From NCBI GenBank assembly GCA_034769895.1, contig CM068373.1, positions 435,841,080 through 435,905,079 on the forward strand: a stretch of DNA of 64,000 nucleotides, written 5' to 3'. This document shows, piece after piece, positions 23,601-32,024 of this stretch. Position 1 is the first letter of the stretch, and every line of letters begins with the position of its first letter. Position numbers and translations under genes: made by a program. The notes beneath the pieces are model-generated. The model had not been told where the DNA came from, made no database searches, and worked only from the letters and a program-made list of their open reading frames with translations. The DNA is from Magicicada septendecula (Eukaryota > Arthropoda > Insecta > Hemiptera > Cicadidae).

Positions 23601-23819
23601 TTCAAGGTCCGCATGTACCCGAGATGAAATGATGGATCGGGCTGAACCGGAGTCAACTAAGGCTCTGAGCTGACCCCCCTTTACCTCGAGCGACAGAAAG
23701 GGGCATACAGAAAGTTGTTGCGAGGTAGCGGACTGGACCTTGATATTTGAAGATGGGGCTTTTAACGGCTGCCTGGAGGTCGACGGAAGTTGAACAGAAT
23801 TGAAGCGGGGGGAAGACAT
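20619..23819 (-). CDS. gypsy-2 pol polyprotein (protease, RT, RNase H, integrase)
   Basis: 1066 residues are open from the first ATG; translation probably enters upstream by frameshifting. Protease: LRALVDSGSARSIIS near residue 55 and DCIIGADFIAKSG. RT: QELLDQGVIEPS, RMVIDYRKLN, YTIIDLNAAYHQIPL, VPMGLAVG and the active site YNYLDDLLVYS. RNase H: LQTDASSVALRAVLSQ, ELECLAVVYAL, ETDNQALSWLL and NVVADALSRM. Integrase: HDSPIGGHKG with CHLCGLSKP (zinc finger), IDYVGPFPRS, IIVSDNGPQF and HAERFNRNL (DDE triad). No stop interrupts it. An Arg sits where RNase H usually has Gly (ALRAV instead of ALGAV), the one doubtful residue I noticed. Confidence 0.95.
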   Translation of the reverse strand: MSSPRFNSVQLPSTSRQPLKAPSSNIKVQSATSQQLSVCPFLSLEVKGGQLRALVDSGSARSIISSRVHADLERQGLIKRSEKSSAICWTASREILPISRVTSFKIKIDGFSWVWSFLVSPALGVDCIIGADFIAKSGLVLDIQAHQCFFKFNREVLIPFLGYQGAKPGIQEVACPDSARDHLTPSQQTALDHLCEEFPEVLTPTLGLTHLLEYKISLTDTKIVRSHPYKFAPPKMTILRAKVQELLDQGVIEPSHSSYASPAFLVPKPGGKQRMVIDYRKLNANIEVDSVPLPDLHSAFDWFSGARFYTIIDLNAAYHQIPLAKESKPYTAFCVPWNLYQYTRVPMGLAVGAQTLTRLLDTVFHDVKFRFIYNYLDDLLVYSETFEDHLRHLREVLGRLREAGLTVNPEKVRFAQESISFLGHLISYKGVTVDPERTQGIRDFPPPRDAKGIARFVGMINFYRRFIPNIAEIAAPLNELRKKGAKFSWGENQQKAFDTLKEAIISPLVLRMPDFSKPFILQTDASSVALRAVLSQVIDDARQPVAFISRTLTQQERKSSVYELECLAVVYALDKFRRFLEHAEFLLETDNQALSWLLAHPRQLGKIGRWVVKISSFKFTVQHIRGSQNVVADALSRMFSQPSDAQAEQPCSVLLDFPLAFTDVLPHQLNDEVLGQVIQNIKQGNVQAPYFLSKGVLCCRERKGRAPKIVLPSKLVPMVFSYYHDSPIGGHKGISKTISSIRKHFIWKGMDRDITTRVKNCHLCGLSKPAQNTKLGLLSSEVASRPMEKLFIDYVGPFPRSKSGNAYLLVCVDAFSKFAWLLPLRQATARLTINALQNHVFQHFGLPTIIVSDNGPQFISNEFRRMCFASGIKHVTTSPYYPQPSHAERFNRNLRSALIAYHAEQQTTWDQNLKWLQLDFNTARHDSHQAVPFEILFGFSPALPLTNLWDIEDLLPREPNNKTAERWKMARKNLLRAHERRYNQGRIPNPFRIGDWVYCQSHPLSSAADKRAAKLCYRWSGPYRIIGFTSPVTARLGVPGDKQKLLTSHISKLKRCRGLSKTFEGG

Positions 23820-23855
23820 CCTCCGAAATATCTTCCCCTGTCTACTTAGTTTTTT
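23809..23855 (-). promoter_or_regulatory. gypsy-2 gag-pol -1 ribosomal frameshift signal
   Basis: At the end of gag the minus strand reads CCA AAA AAC TAA, giving a canonical slippery heptamer A-AAA-AAC (23855-23849) in the zero frame directly before the stop. After a 10-nt spacer, GGGGAAGA and UCUUCCCC (plus-strand 23831-23838 and 23809-23816) form a perfect 8-bp stem with a 14-nt loop. Slipping back one base leads without a stop into the pol frame at its ATG (23819). Heptamer, spacing and stem all match known -1 frameshift signals. Confidence 0.85.
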
Positions 23856-25138
23856 GGCGCTGGTCTAGACATAGGTGGTGCTGGTCGCGCGCGCCTTCGC
23901 ATACAATTTCTCGCCATGTGTCCCGGGCGGTTACAATTATAACAAATCACAGTATTTGGATTTGTTTGCTGACGATTTCGAGCTGGCTGGGCCTGTCGGG
24001 GGAAGGTAGGCTCTCTGGCCCCTTCCGATGTCTGAGGTCTTGGTTCGGCTCGTCTACTGTTTCCGCTCGCCTGGTCGGTCATCTGCATGGTCTCCGTCAT
24101 AACGCAGAGTCGCTCCAGGTCGGTAAACCACTGCGGCCGCTGTGCAAAAACTAGTCGCAGACGGTCGTCGGCAGAGACGCCGTCGAGGATGTGTTGGACC
24201 ACCTCTTCCTCCGACATGCCCATTCCCAGAATACGCGCTACCTGGCGCATTCGCAGCACATACTGGGCCAATGTTTCGCCCCGTGCCTGTACTTTATAAA
24301 AATGCCGATGGCGCAATTGCTCCATCATTCTACTGGGTACGAACGCCCTCAGCACCACCCGGTGGAACTCATCCACACCTTCCTTACGTCGCATTACCTC
24401 CGCCACCCTGTCAGCCATGGTACCGCGACAGTAGGGGAAGATGAGTTCGAGCACCGTTCGCTCCAGCATACCCGGATAGTCCTTCAATTCAAAGACTATA
24501 TTAAAAAACGGGAGTAGTTTATCTGCTTCCAGTCCGTCCACGACTGGCAGTTGTTTAATAATATCGGCAAGTGGGTTGGGCAGGTGGTTGTACGTTGCCG
24601 CCCCCGAACCAGTCCGTACAGGCTCTACTTCTCTGTATGAAGAAGTGTTCAGCGCTGAGATCACGGACTCCTCAACAACCGGAATTGGGGTAGATGCTCT
24701 TACCGGTGGTGACCCTTGGAGGGTCGAGGTAATCTCCTGTATTATCTCTTTTATATTATATGGTGGCGGTGTTATATATGGCGGTTCACTGACTTGTGCC
24801 AGTAAATTTTGCAGCCGATGAATCAAGTGCTGCATACGTTGCCGGATCCGCCGGACAACGAGAGAGCATCCCGGTCTCTCCTCCAAACTTTTGACGGATT
24901 GAGCCGACTCCTTCAGCTCACCCCACTTTTCCGTACACCGCTCCCACTCACTCTCGGGGTCAGTGATAGTGACCCTGGAGAGCGCATCACCCGCGGTCAG
25001 CGCTTCACGGAGCAGCTGCCGTAAGGTTTGGACATTGCCTTGGGTTTCTTTACCCCGGGCCCGGAGCTCGAACTCAATTTCCTCCCTAACAAACAACTCA
25101 GGATTTATCGAAGTCATCTCACTTCGCGGTCGGCACAC
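23846..25138 (-). CDS. gypsy-2 gag
   Basis: 430 residues from the ATG at 25138. An N-terminal coiled-coil-prone region of roughly 150 residues is followed by a capsid domain (LPVVDGLEADKLLPFFN, FVPSRMMEQLRHRHF, ARGETLAQYVLRMRQVAR, the retrotransposon gag signature). A single CCHC zinc knuckle, CYNCNRPGHMARNC, lies near residue 405, followed by an Arg-rich tail. It forms the particle that packages element RNA. It stops just after the slippery heptamer, and pol lies in the -1 frame. The coding frame is intact. Confidence 0.93.
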   Translation of the reverse strand: MCRPRSEMTSINPELFVREEIEFELRARGKETQGNVQTLRQLLREALTAGDALSRVTITDPESEWERCTEKWGELKESAQSVKSLEERPGCSLVVRRIRQRMQHLIHRLQNLLAQVSEPPYITPPPYNIKEIIQEITSTLQGSPPVRASTPIPVVEESVISALNTSSYREVEPVRTGSGAATYNHLPNPLADIIKQLPVVDGLEADKLLPFFNIVFELKDYPGMLERTVLELIFPYCRGTMADRVAEVMRRKEGVDEFHRVVLRAFVPSRMMEQLRHRHFYKVQARGETLAQYVLRMRQVARILGMGMSEEEVVQHILDGVSADDRLRLVFAQRPQWFTDLERLCVMTETMQMTDQASGNSRRAEPRPQTSEGAREPTFPRQAQPARNRQQTNPNTVICYNCNRPGHMARNCMRRRARPAPPMSRPAPKN

Positions 25139-25742
25139 TTAACAAAACTTTAAAACTTATTCTAACTAATCAGAATCTGAAAAACCCAAGTACTGTTCTT
25201 CCAAAGAGTAGACTGCGGGTCCACCTAACGATGCGAGAACTAGCCCACTACCTGAACAGCTCACACTCGATTACACCAGACAAAAGGAACGCGACACACA
25301 CACAACACACACAACACGAAAAACAAAATACCGACCAACGAAAATTTATTTTAACCATTTCTTAGGTTACCTCCGGCTACCATTTATCGGCAGAAACCGA
25401 CTGCCGATCGGGCCATACCGCCTAATCACAAAAAAAAAAACGCAACACCTCCCCAAACATGGGTAAGGTAAACTCAAACTAACTAAGCACCGACTGCGAT
25501 AAGTCTTGCCCAGGGATTTCCCCTTCTAAAATTTCCTACCACGTGGCACTATTCACTATGCAAGGCGGGCAAGTACATATACATATGTTTCAAACCTTAA
25601 AACTAACAAAATATTTTCAACCTTGGGATATAGGGCCTTGAAAATTTTTCTAAGTTCTATTTAAGAACTAAACATTGTGAAAATTTTAAAATATTTCCTA
25701 AGTTTGAAAGCCCCGTCACACCCACAGGACCCTTGTCGTAAC
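25139..25742 (-). other. gypsy-2 leader with hairpin
   Basis: This is the untranslated leader between the primer site and the gag ATG. It holds a perfect hairpin ATCGGCAG-AAACCGA-CTGCCGAT (about 25386-25408), a candidate RNA packaging or dimerisation element given its position. No conserved frame is seen. Confidence 0.5.
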
Positions 25743-25743
25743 C

Positions 25744-25780
25744 GCGCTCTGCTACCAAATGTAACCACGCTCTGCTACCA
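25744..25780 (-). promoter_or_regulatory. gypsy-2 primer binding site, tandemly duplicated
   Basis: Two nucleotides after the 5' LTR the minus strand reads TGGTAGCAGAGCG. Its first 11 bases are complementary to the 3' end of eukaryotic initiator-methionine tRNA (CTCTGCTACCA). A second copy of the same string follows at 25757-25744, within a direct repeat of about 23 bp. Which copy is used cannot be told from sequence. Confidence 0.75.
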
Positions 25781-25782
25781 AA

Positions 25783-27963
25783 TGAAACCCCTACTTCATT
25801 TTGAGTAGTTAAAACAAAAAGAATATTTCTTTTTGTAAAGAGGGGTTACATGTTAATTAAAACTAGGCTAAGGCCTAGAGAAGCTAAAAATTGCGCTGGA
25901 TCCAGTAAGACGGGACTTGCAATAAAAACTCAAGAATTAAATAATTAACAATGGTTTTATTATTCTATCTCATAATATTGATAACAGAAAACAACAGTGA
26001 TTTAGAATTCCCCTTTTAAATGGTTAACTAAAGAAGTATACCCTCTCAACAAGGCCACCTGAAAAATATTAACTGAGTCCATGAAAATAATTGCTATGTC
26101 ACCATCAATGAATTGAAAATGTAAAATAATCATTAACCTCAAAATAAAACTCCCATTAAACTATTTCTTGAAATATAAAATTTATATCATATGTTTCTTT
26201 TAAAATGCAGTATATAAATTGATGAAGGTAAATAATTTCATTCACAGTTACTATTAATAATTAAAATAATTATTCATCCAATTTAAATGAACTTTAAAGG
26301 TGACACTTACTATACTTGTTAAATAAAATAATTAATTTTCATAAAGAAATGATCAGCCACGATTATTGAGATAGAATACTCGTCTACTGGTGTATATAAA
26401 TTCTAATAATAATAAAATCCCTATATCCCACCAAAAGTACAGCAATGCATAATATTTATATATATATATATATATCCCCCAAAATGTACACAGAAATATA
26501 CAGACATAACACGTTCCACAAGACAAATTACATATACAATAGTATACAAATACATAAAGGTCTCTTGCCACGCCCTTTTTTTTTTTATTAGCCTTCTGGT
26601 GTATATAAATTCTAATCTTCTTCTTTATAGGAATCCCAATTAGGATTAAAGATTTATTTCTATAAATGTACCCCCATGGTGTGGGTTACTTGCACATCAT
26701 GTGTATCATAAGGTATTGCATACAAATGTCCCCAGGACATTAAAATTTAAAACCAAGTGCCTAAGTGGCTAAGTGCTAAAATACTTAATTAAGGTGAGAA
26801 ATAAAAAATGTTTAAAATAAATAACGCCCCCCCCCCCAGTTACCATGATTAAAATAAAGAATTTATATAGACTAAAATAGGGCCAATTAATGAAAGGGAA
26901 AAATTGCACAATATTAGCACCTTATATAAAAAAATACATTTGTGTGTCAGAGACAGACATGTTTCTTCAATTTATAACCAGTCTCAACAACCTTGTTTCG
27001 ACAAACAAGTTGAAAAGTGTTTCGACATGCACAGCTTGGTTGAAACTAATTAAAAATAACACCTACCTCCCCAGTAATCTTTTTATACAAATGACATAAC
27101 CAGATTTTAAAAATAAGAGAAAATATGTTTTTATGCATAGTAAATTAAACTTGAGAAAATGGGTAATAACAAAACTGACTTTAAATCTGTAGCGAAAGTA
27201 CTATAAAGAAATGAGTGGAAATCTAAGTTGGATGCTGTGTTGTAGACATGTCAGTCTCTGAACTGACAATTTACTATACATGTATTGAAATTTACAATTA
27301 ATACTTAGTGTTCACACTAAACTGTCCCATCAATTGGAGATCCAAATGAATGTATACTTGAACGGTAAAAACTGATGATTATTTATAACTGGTGCCATGT
27401 TGATTCTACGTGTGAATATAAATGGATATTTTTCACCTGCTTATATGTGCCCAGAAGGATGATCTTTTATTTATAGCGTGGCGATCTCATGATTGGCATG
27501 TTGTTGCGGACGTTGTTCTCTTCGGTGTCGAGTGTGGAGCTTTTAAGATGTCATTTCGTTCAGTGGCAGCAGGACTTGTCTCTGTTCAGTGAACCCGCAG
27601 TCATTAAGAAACTTATCTCATATTTAAAAGAAGTCGACGCTAGATTTTCACACCTCTCTCCACCGAAGAGATTTTCTACGAGGTCCTCAGCTAGGCTTCG
27701 ATTTTGAGACCAACCTTAACAGAAAATTCCGTTTGTTGTCCGTTTGTAAGGAAATTCTCACCAGGACGCAGCACTGTTTTAAAACTGCTGCAAAATCTCA
27801 GCAGATGGCGACACGGATAAAACAGTGAAAATTCGAAAACGGTAGCCTCTCCTATCCGCGGGTAGAGAGCAGCACTCCTTATTACATTAACTTTTGTACT
27901 GTCTTTACCGTCAAAAAAAAAAAAATGCCAATAAACTCGCGCTGAATCATTTGACTCAGCACA
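25783..27963 (-). repeat. gypsy-2 5' LTR
   Basis: The 2181-bp upstream LTR of gypsy-2 should hold the promoter (U3), transcript start and poly(A) signal. The right end abuts the TSD GTAT at 27964. I did not assign a TATA box because AT-rich candidates are too many. Confidence 0.93.
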
Positions 27964-28719
27964 GTATATTCCAGTATCGATTTTTGAAGGATGCCTTGAA
28001 CTGTTCATAAGTTTCTGTTTGGTCCCGAACAATCGTATACCATTTGGATGCTGTTTCCTGGAAATGTCGACTTACAAATTCTATACGTTCTCGGTCGTTT
28101 AGGTTGCTTCCTATAGTTGCCATTTCTCATTCACATTTATGTAAAAATTCTATGGGGTTCTCCCATTTATTACCTTTAAAACTGATCTTCTCTCGATCGT
28201 CTACCTTTGCAGCACACATCATCATAGCACTGGGTCGTCTCTTGACTTCTGCTCATAGTTTTTCTACTTCCCCTTGTAGTCCATCTTTCATGTTATTAAT
28301 TTCCATGGAGTGGTGCGTAGTTTTCCTCATGATCTCCTCCACAGCTATTTCTACAGTTTCGGTCCTCACAGTGAGTTCCTTTGTTTTATTAGTGTTGTCC
28401 AGGATGCGCTCATTTACATCTTTGTGTCTGAGGTCTTGCTCCTGCTTAGTAATTTTAAACTTTTCATTCCACTGTTCAGCCAGTTGTCGAATGTGTTCTT
28501 TCGTTTCACGTGTAGTATATTCACGCTGTTCTTTAAATTTACTGTCGATCTTTACAGCTTGTTCATTAAGTGATTGTTAAACTCGCTGTTCGACTGCTTC
28601 AACGCATGCAGTAAGCTCTGTTTTTAAAGTATTACTGAAGAGTTCTATTTTCTCTTCTAACCTAGTATTATTACTATCAGAATGATCAATATTGCACACC
28701 ACTATATAAAAATTATTCC

Positions 28720-28763
28720 GATTAGCGCTTTCAAGCTTCACAGCTCATCGTCAGATCAGGAAT
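28720..28763 (-). ncRNA. Hammerhead-ribozyme-like motif (inverted arm)
   Basis: Minus-strand copy of the motif at 29040-29081: CTGACGA, small stem AGCT/AGCT, GAAA, palindromic GCGC, TA. It is the inverted terminal copy of the same element. Confidence 0.5.
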
Positions 28764-29039
28764 AGACAGAAAATATTTAATACCCAACCCTTCACCCCTC
28801 TCCCCCACAACAAACTAAAAATTAATGACCCTTCCCCACCCCCTAAACTCTGTCACACCATCTGTACAGTTACATATTTTTCTAGTAAATTCCTTGTGTG
28901 TGTGTGTGTGTGTGCATCCTTTAGGGGGTGTGACAGAGTTTAGGGGGTGGGGAAGGGTCATTAATTTTTAGTTTGTTGTGGGTGAGCAGGGTGGGGGAGA
29001 GGGGTGAAGGGTTGGGTATTAAATATTTTCTGTCTATTC

Positions 29040-29081
29040 CTGATCTGACGATGAGCTGTGAAGCTTGAAAGCGCTAATCGG
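29040..29081 (+). ncRNA. Hammerhead-ribozyme-like motif
   Basis: The core CTGACGA (fits CUGANGA) is followed by a stem AGCT-GTGA-AGCT, GAAA (29067-29070), palindrome GCGC as a minimal stem III, and the cleavage dinucleotide TA. Stem I pairs CTGAT with ATCGG (one G-U). A short palindromic stem III suggests it acts as a dimer, as in Penelope elements. Confidence 0.55.
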
Positions 29082-29468
29082 AATAATTTTTATATAGTGG
29101 TGTGCAATATTGATCATTCTGATTGTCATTTCAACCACTAACACAAATTTCTTCATTAAACGTCTAGTATTATTACTATCTAACTGAGTTTTTACTTCTT
29201 CAATAGTGATTTCTAGTCTATTACGACTATCTTCTACTTGAGTTTCTAATCTCGTGTTACTATCTTCTAATCTTCCTAATTTATTTTTTAACTCTTCATT
29301 GCTACTCTCTAATTGCGTTTTAAGTTCTGCACTGCTGCTCTCTAATTTACTTTCTAATTTTTCATTGCTACTTTCTTACTGCGTTTTTAGTTCTGCACTA
29401 TTCATCTTCAACTCATCTTGAAGTCGTTTAAACATTGTTTCGAAGTCCATTGTCGGTTGCTTCGCCAT

Positions 29469-29843
29469 TTTTATATAGCCTATGGTGTCCTAACTAATTC
29501 GTTATATGAATTATATTTTTATTATTGGTCAACGTGACTCTATATTTCTTTATTTAAATTAATTTTATTTATCGGTATTAATTTCACAACTCTTTTTCTT
29601 CTCTGTACTTTATTATAACAATTTGTAATATTATTTATTACACAAATTGACTATTAATTCTTTCTTACAATATTTTGCTAATTATTTATTAGACTTTATT
29701 TATTACCAGGGCGCCATTTACTTGTAATGATATTTAACATTTATTTTGCAACACGTTGGAAACAACATTAATTATAGAACGATTCCAACGATATACTTTT
29801 AATATATCGTGCCCCACGCACCTTGGGAGCCAATTACTATACA
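29469..29843 (-). other. gypsy-1 leader with candidate primer binding site
   Basis: This is the stretch between the 5' LTR edge and the gag ATG. The minus strand carries TGGCGCCC (plus 29709-29716), the start of a common gypsy primer binding site. If it is used, the 5' LTR really extends left to about 29720. A second candidate, TTGGCTCCCAAGG, lies next to the repeat edge at about 29825. No protein is seen. Confidence 0.45.
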
Positions 29844-31971
29844 ACGTTATTTTGTGACACTTACTTTTACACATACGCTCTTACTCGTATGCGCGCACTT
29901 ACCCACGTCTCGGAGGTGATACTTTTCTTCAGCAGTATTTACTTTGATGCTCCCCAGCTGGGTCGCAGGCTTTGGTCGTTGGTTGAGTGTGGATAAGCGC
30001 GTGAATAACATTATAAGTTTTAATTTACAAGTAAAGAGTACAGAGGATTGAGCAGTGGTTGTGAAATTAGTACGACTGTTTCAAGAAAAGCATATTCATT
30101 TGATTTATTAAAAAATAGCAAATTGTCATGTTATTTAAATTGTTCAATGTGGGTTTCTTGTTATATGAACCCTTATATTCAATCCGAATATAATATACTC
30201 ATAATATGTGTAACTCTGATTTCTTATACTTCTAAGACATAATATATACACACATAAATTATATATGACCTGAAATAGTACACAGACATATACATATAAC
30301 ACATAAATATAATAGGAATAATAATTCATACGTATAACATTTAAATATTGATTTAGTCTTTACAAGTGTGGGTTCCAATGTATACCACGTAAATGAAACT
30401 TTTAATTAATTCAAATATTAATTAAAATATTAATAGAGAATCTTCTTTACGTCAATTGATTCTATTTTTACAGTCTCAATTAATTAACCATTACGTAAAT
30501 CTCATATTTAAAAAATTACTCATTTAATTAATTACAACATATAATAAACTATGGTTCTTTCTTGACCATTCAATTATGAGATTACTCTTATGATATTCTC
30601 TATTCTCATTTATATATTTAAACAATTATTTATTCATTCTTTAAGTAAAAAAAAAAAATATATTAATGTTCTGTAAACTTGGTTATGGAAACTAGCTTTT
30701 GGTGATAGACTTCAGGGTCATTTATAATGTTAAATAAATGTTCGAGTTCACCTGCATTTTTCCTGCACCCATTTAAATTGTTGTTACCGTCCTCCAGACT
30801 CTCGAGTTCGTTGATCCTCTTCGGTATCAGCTCCTCTTGTCTCTACGTCGTTGAATTCCTCACTCTGTCTCCTGGATCCTGAGTTCTGACGTGGACCTCT
30901 AGTCTTGATGATAAACGGCTGGATGTAGCTGTATAGGCTGTCCCTGCGTCCTCTCGTAGATGTCTAGTTCCTCGTCCTCTTCTTTCTTGTCCCTCGTTGC
31001 TGTCTAGAAGTTCTACGTAGTTATGACTCTTGTAGCTTCATTAATACAGTCTTTTATTTAAATCACTCGCTCTTTAATAACTGCACCGACGTAATGCTGG
31101 TTCCATCACACTCCAGTTTATTTAAATACTGTTCAAAACATTACTACACTTTGTAAAGTTTACGTTGTCGAGATGCGTGCAGTCCTCTTACTAAATGAAT
31201 TTGATCTGAGCTGAAAGTGTCGCGCGCTGGGGTTTTATACTGCTGCTCGTTGCAATTCCTGTTGGAAACTGTTTCTGACAACTTTGGACTGGCCGGCGCA
31301 TCGGTTTCATCATCACTTTCAACCTACGCGTCTTTTTATGTAGCGCACACTTTGTTATAAATATTATTACACCAATAGTTAGGTATAATATTAAACCTTA
31401 TCTCTGCAAGTTTTGGTTGTTACCCTGTGCAAATTACGGCAGTTATGGCAAAATTTCACACGGTGTCTGAACCGTTCCCACGATTAATGACCACTTAATG
31501 CCAAATTGAAGCGCCAGGCGTCAGCTATGTATTCACATATGTCGCTGATTCGTGTGACTTATGGTTCATGTACAATCCTTAAGAAACTGTGTGAAATCTT
31601 CCACCCTCTTTTGCATAATTGAACCTGTCTGTTATTTACACATGTACACATACACACACACGCAGACTGATACACAAGCAGCGGCAGGCTGCTCTGACGT
31701 CACCTCTGCCGGTCTTAGCGTGTTAATAGCTCCCCTTCGTTACGTTTTAAAAACCAACAAAGTCATATGCTTCCATATGTATGCTTACGTACAATATTTG
31801 ATTTATGTAAATTTAAATATTGCTTATATTTATTACATTCTTTCTTATCTATAACGTATATTTATTATACTATTATGTACATCTTACATATTTTATACTT
31901 ATATACGAAAACACGTTATCATACCTCAGTCAGGGGTTGATACATATACTTATGCTAAACGTATCGTTGCA
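29844..31971 (-). repeat. gypsy-1 5' LTR
   Basis: Direct repeat of 11927-14044, with roughly 35 substitutions and a few indels by eye. The minus strand begins TGCAACG at 31971. The shared part ends at 29844. A canonical TGGCGCCC primer site about 130 bp further suggests the true LTR edge is nearer 29720. Confidence 0.8.
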
Positions 31972-31972
31972 A

Positions 31973-31975
<3 letters not shown>

Positions 31976-32018
<43 letters not shown>
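31976..32018. repeat. (TA)n microsatellite
   Basis: About 20 TA units lie immediately beyond the gypsy-1 5' LTR, in the 3' flank of Merlin. The AT-rich flank on the other side (11880-11926) suggests gypsy-1 inserted into an AT tract, which hides the target duplication. Confidence 0.85.

Positions 32019-32024
<6 letters not shown>

Larger units (their letters stand above)
18071..27963 (-). mobile_element. gypsy-2: nearly intact Ty3/gypsy LTR retrotransposon
   Basis: Two near-identical LTRs (18071-20258 and 25783-27963) start TG and end CA. They are flanked by a 4-bp target duplication GTAT (18067-18070 and 27964-27967). Excising the element restores the gypsy-1 gag frame. The minus-strand order is 5' LTR, primer site, leader, gag, -1 frameshift site, pol (protease, RT, RNase H, integrase), purine tract, 3' LTR. 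There is no env. By eye the LTRs differ by about eight substitutions and three length changes in 2.18 kb, so this is the youngest member of the nest. Confidence 0.95.
28679..29163 (+). mobile_element. Short Penelope-like insertion with inverted terminal repeats
   Basis: 485 bp are flanked by a perfect 17-bp duplication CTAGTATTATTACTATC (28662-28678 and 29164-29180). About 180 bp of the left end is the inverted copy of 28925-29126, around a (TG)n core. The right arm has an extra ~35-bp tail with no partner. Inverted terminal repeats with one longer tail, a variable long TSD and a hammerhead-like core in each arm are the marks of Penelope-like retroelements. No protein is encoded. It sits inside gypsy-1 gag. 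Confidence 0.75.
27968..29468 (-). pseudogene. gypsy-1 gag, N-terminal coiled coil and capsid part
   Basis: Starting at an ATG at 29468 (MAKQPTMDFETMF), the minus strand encodes a long charged, heptad-like region (repeats such as SSNEELKNKLGRLEDSNTRL), probably coiled coil. After the Penelope-like insertion (28679-29163) it resumes (LEEKIELFSNTLKTEL...) and leads to a capsid domain: WENPIEFLHKCE, ERIEFVSRHFQETASKWYTI and YEQFKASFKNRYW. gypsy-2 splits it at 27967. Several in-frame stops are present (two TGA near 28130 and 28255, TAA near 28578 and 29380). Earlier short plus-strand frames here are antisense shadows. Confidence 0.72.
11927..31971 (-). mobile_element. gypsy-1: Ty3/gypsy LTR retrotransposon (decayed, split)
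   Basis: Two direct repeats of about 2.1 kb flank a minus-strand gag-protease-RT-RNase H-integrase order, the Ty3/gypsy arrangement. It lies in the AT-rich 3' part of Merlin. The gag gene is broken by a Penelope-like insert (28679-29163) and by gypsy-2 (18071-27963). By eye the LTRs differ at roughly 35 positions, clearly more than those of gypsy-2. There is no env frame between integrase and the 3' LTR. The flanks are so AT-rich that I could not fix a TSD. Confidence 0.88.

Noticed and set aside
28044-28580. 178-codon plus-strand frame
   Set aside because: It is antisense to the gypsy-1 gag coiled coil and capsid region; composition and position mark it as a shadow.
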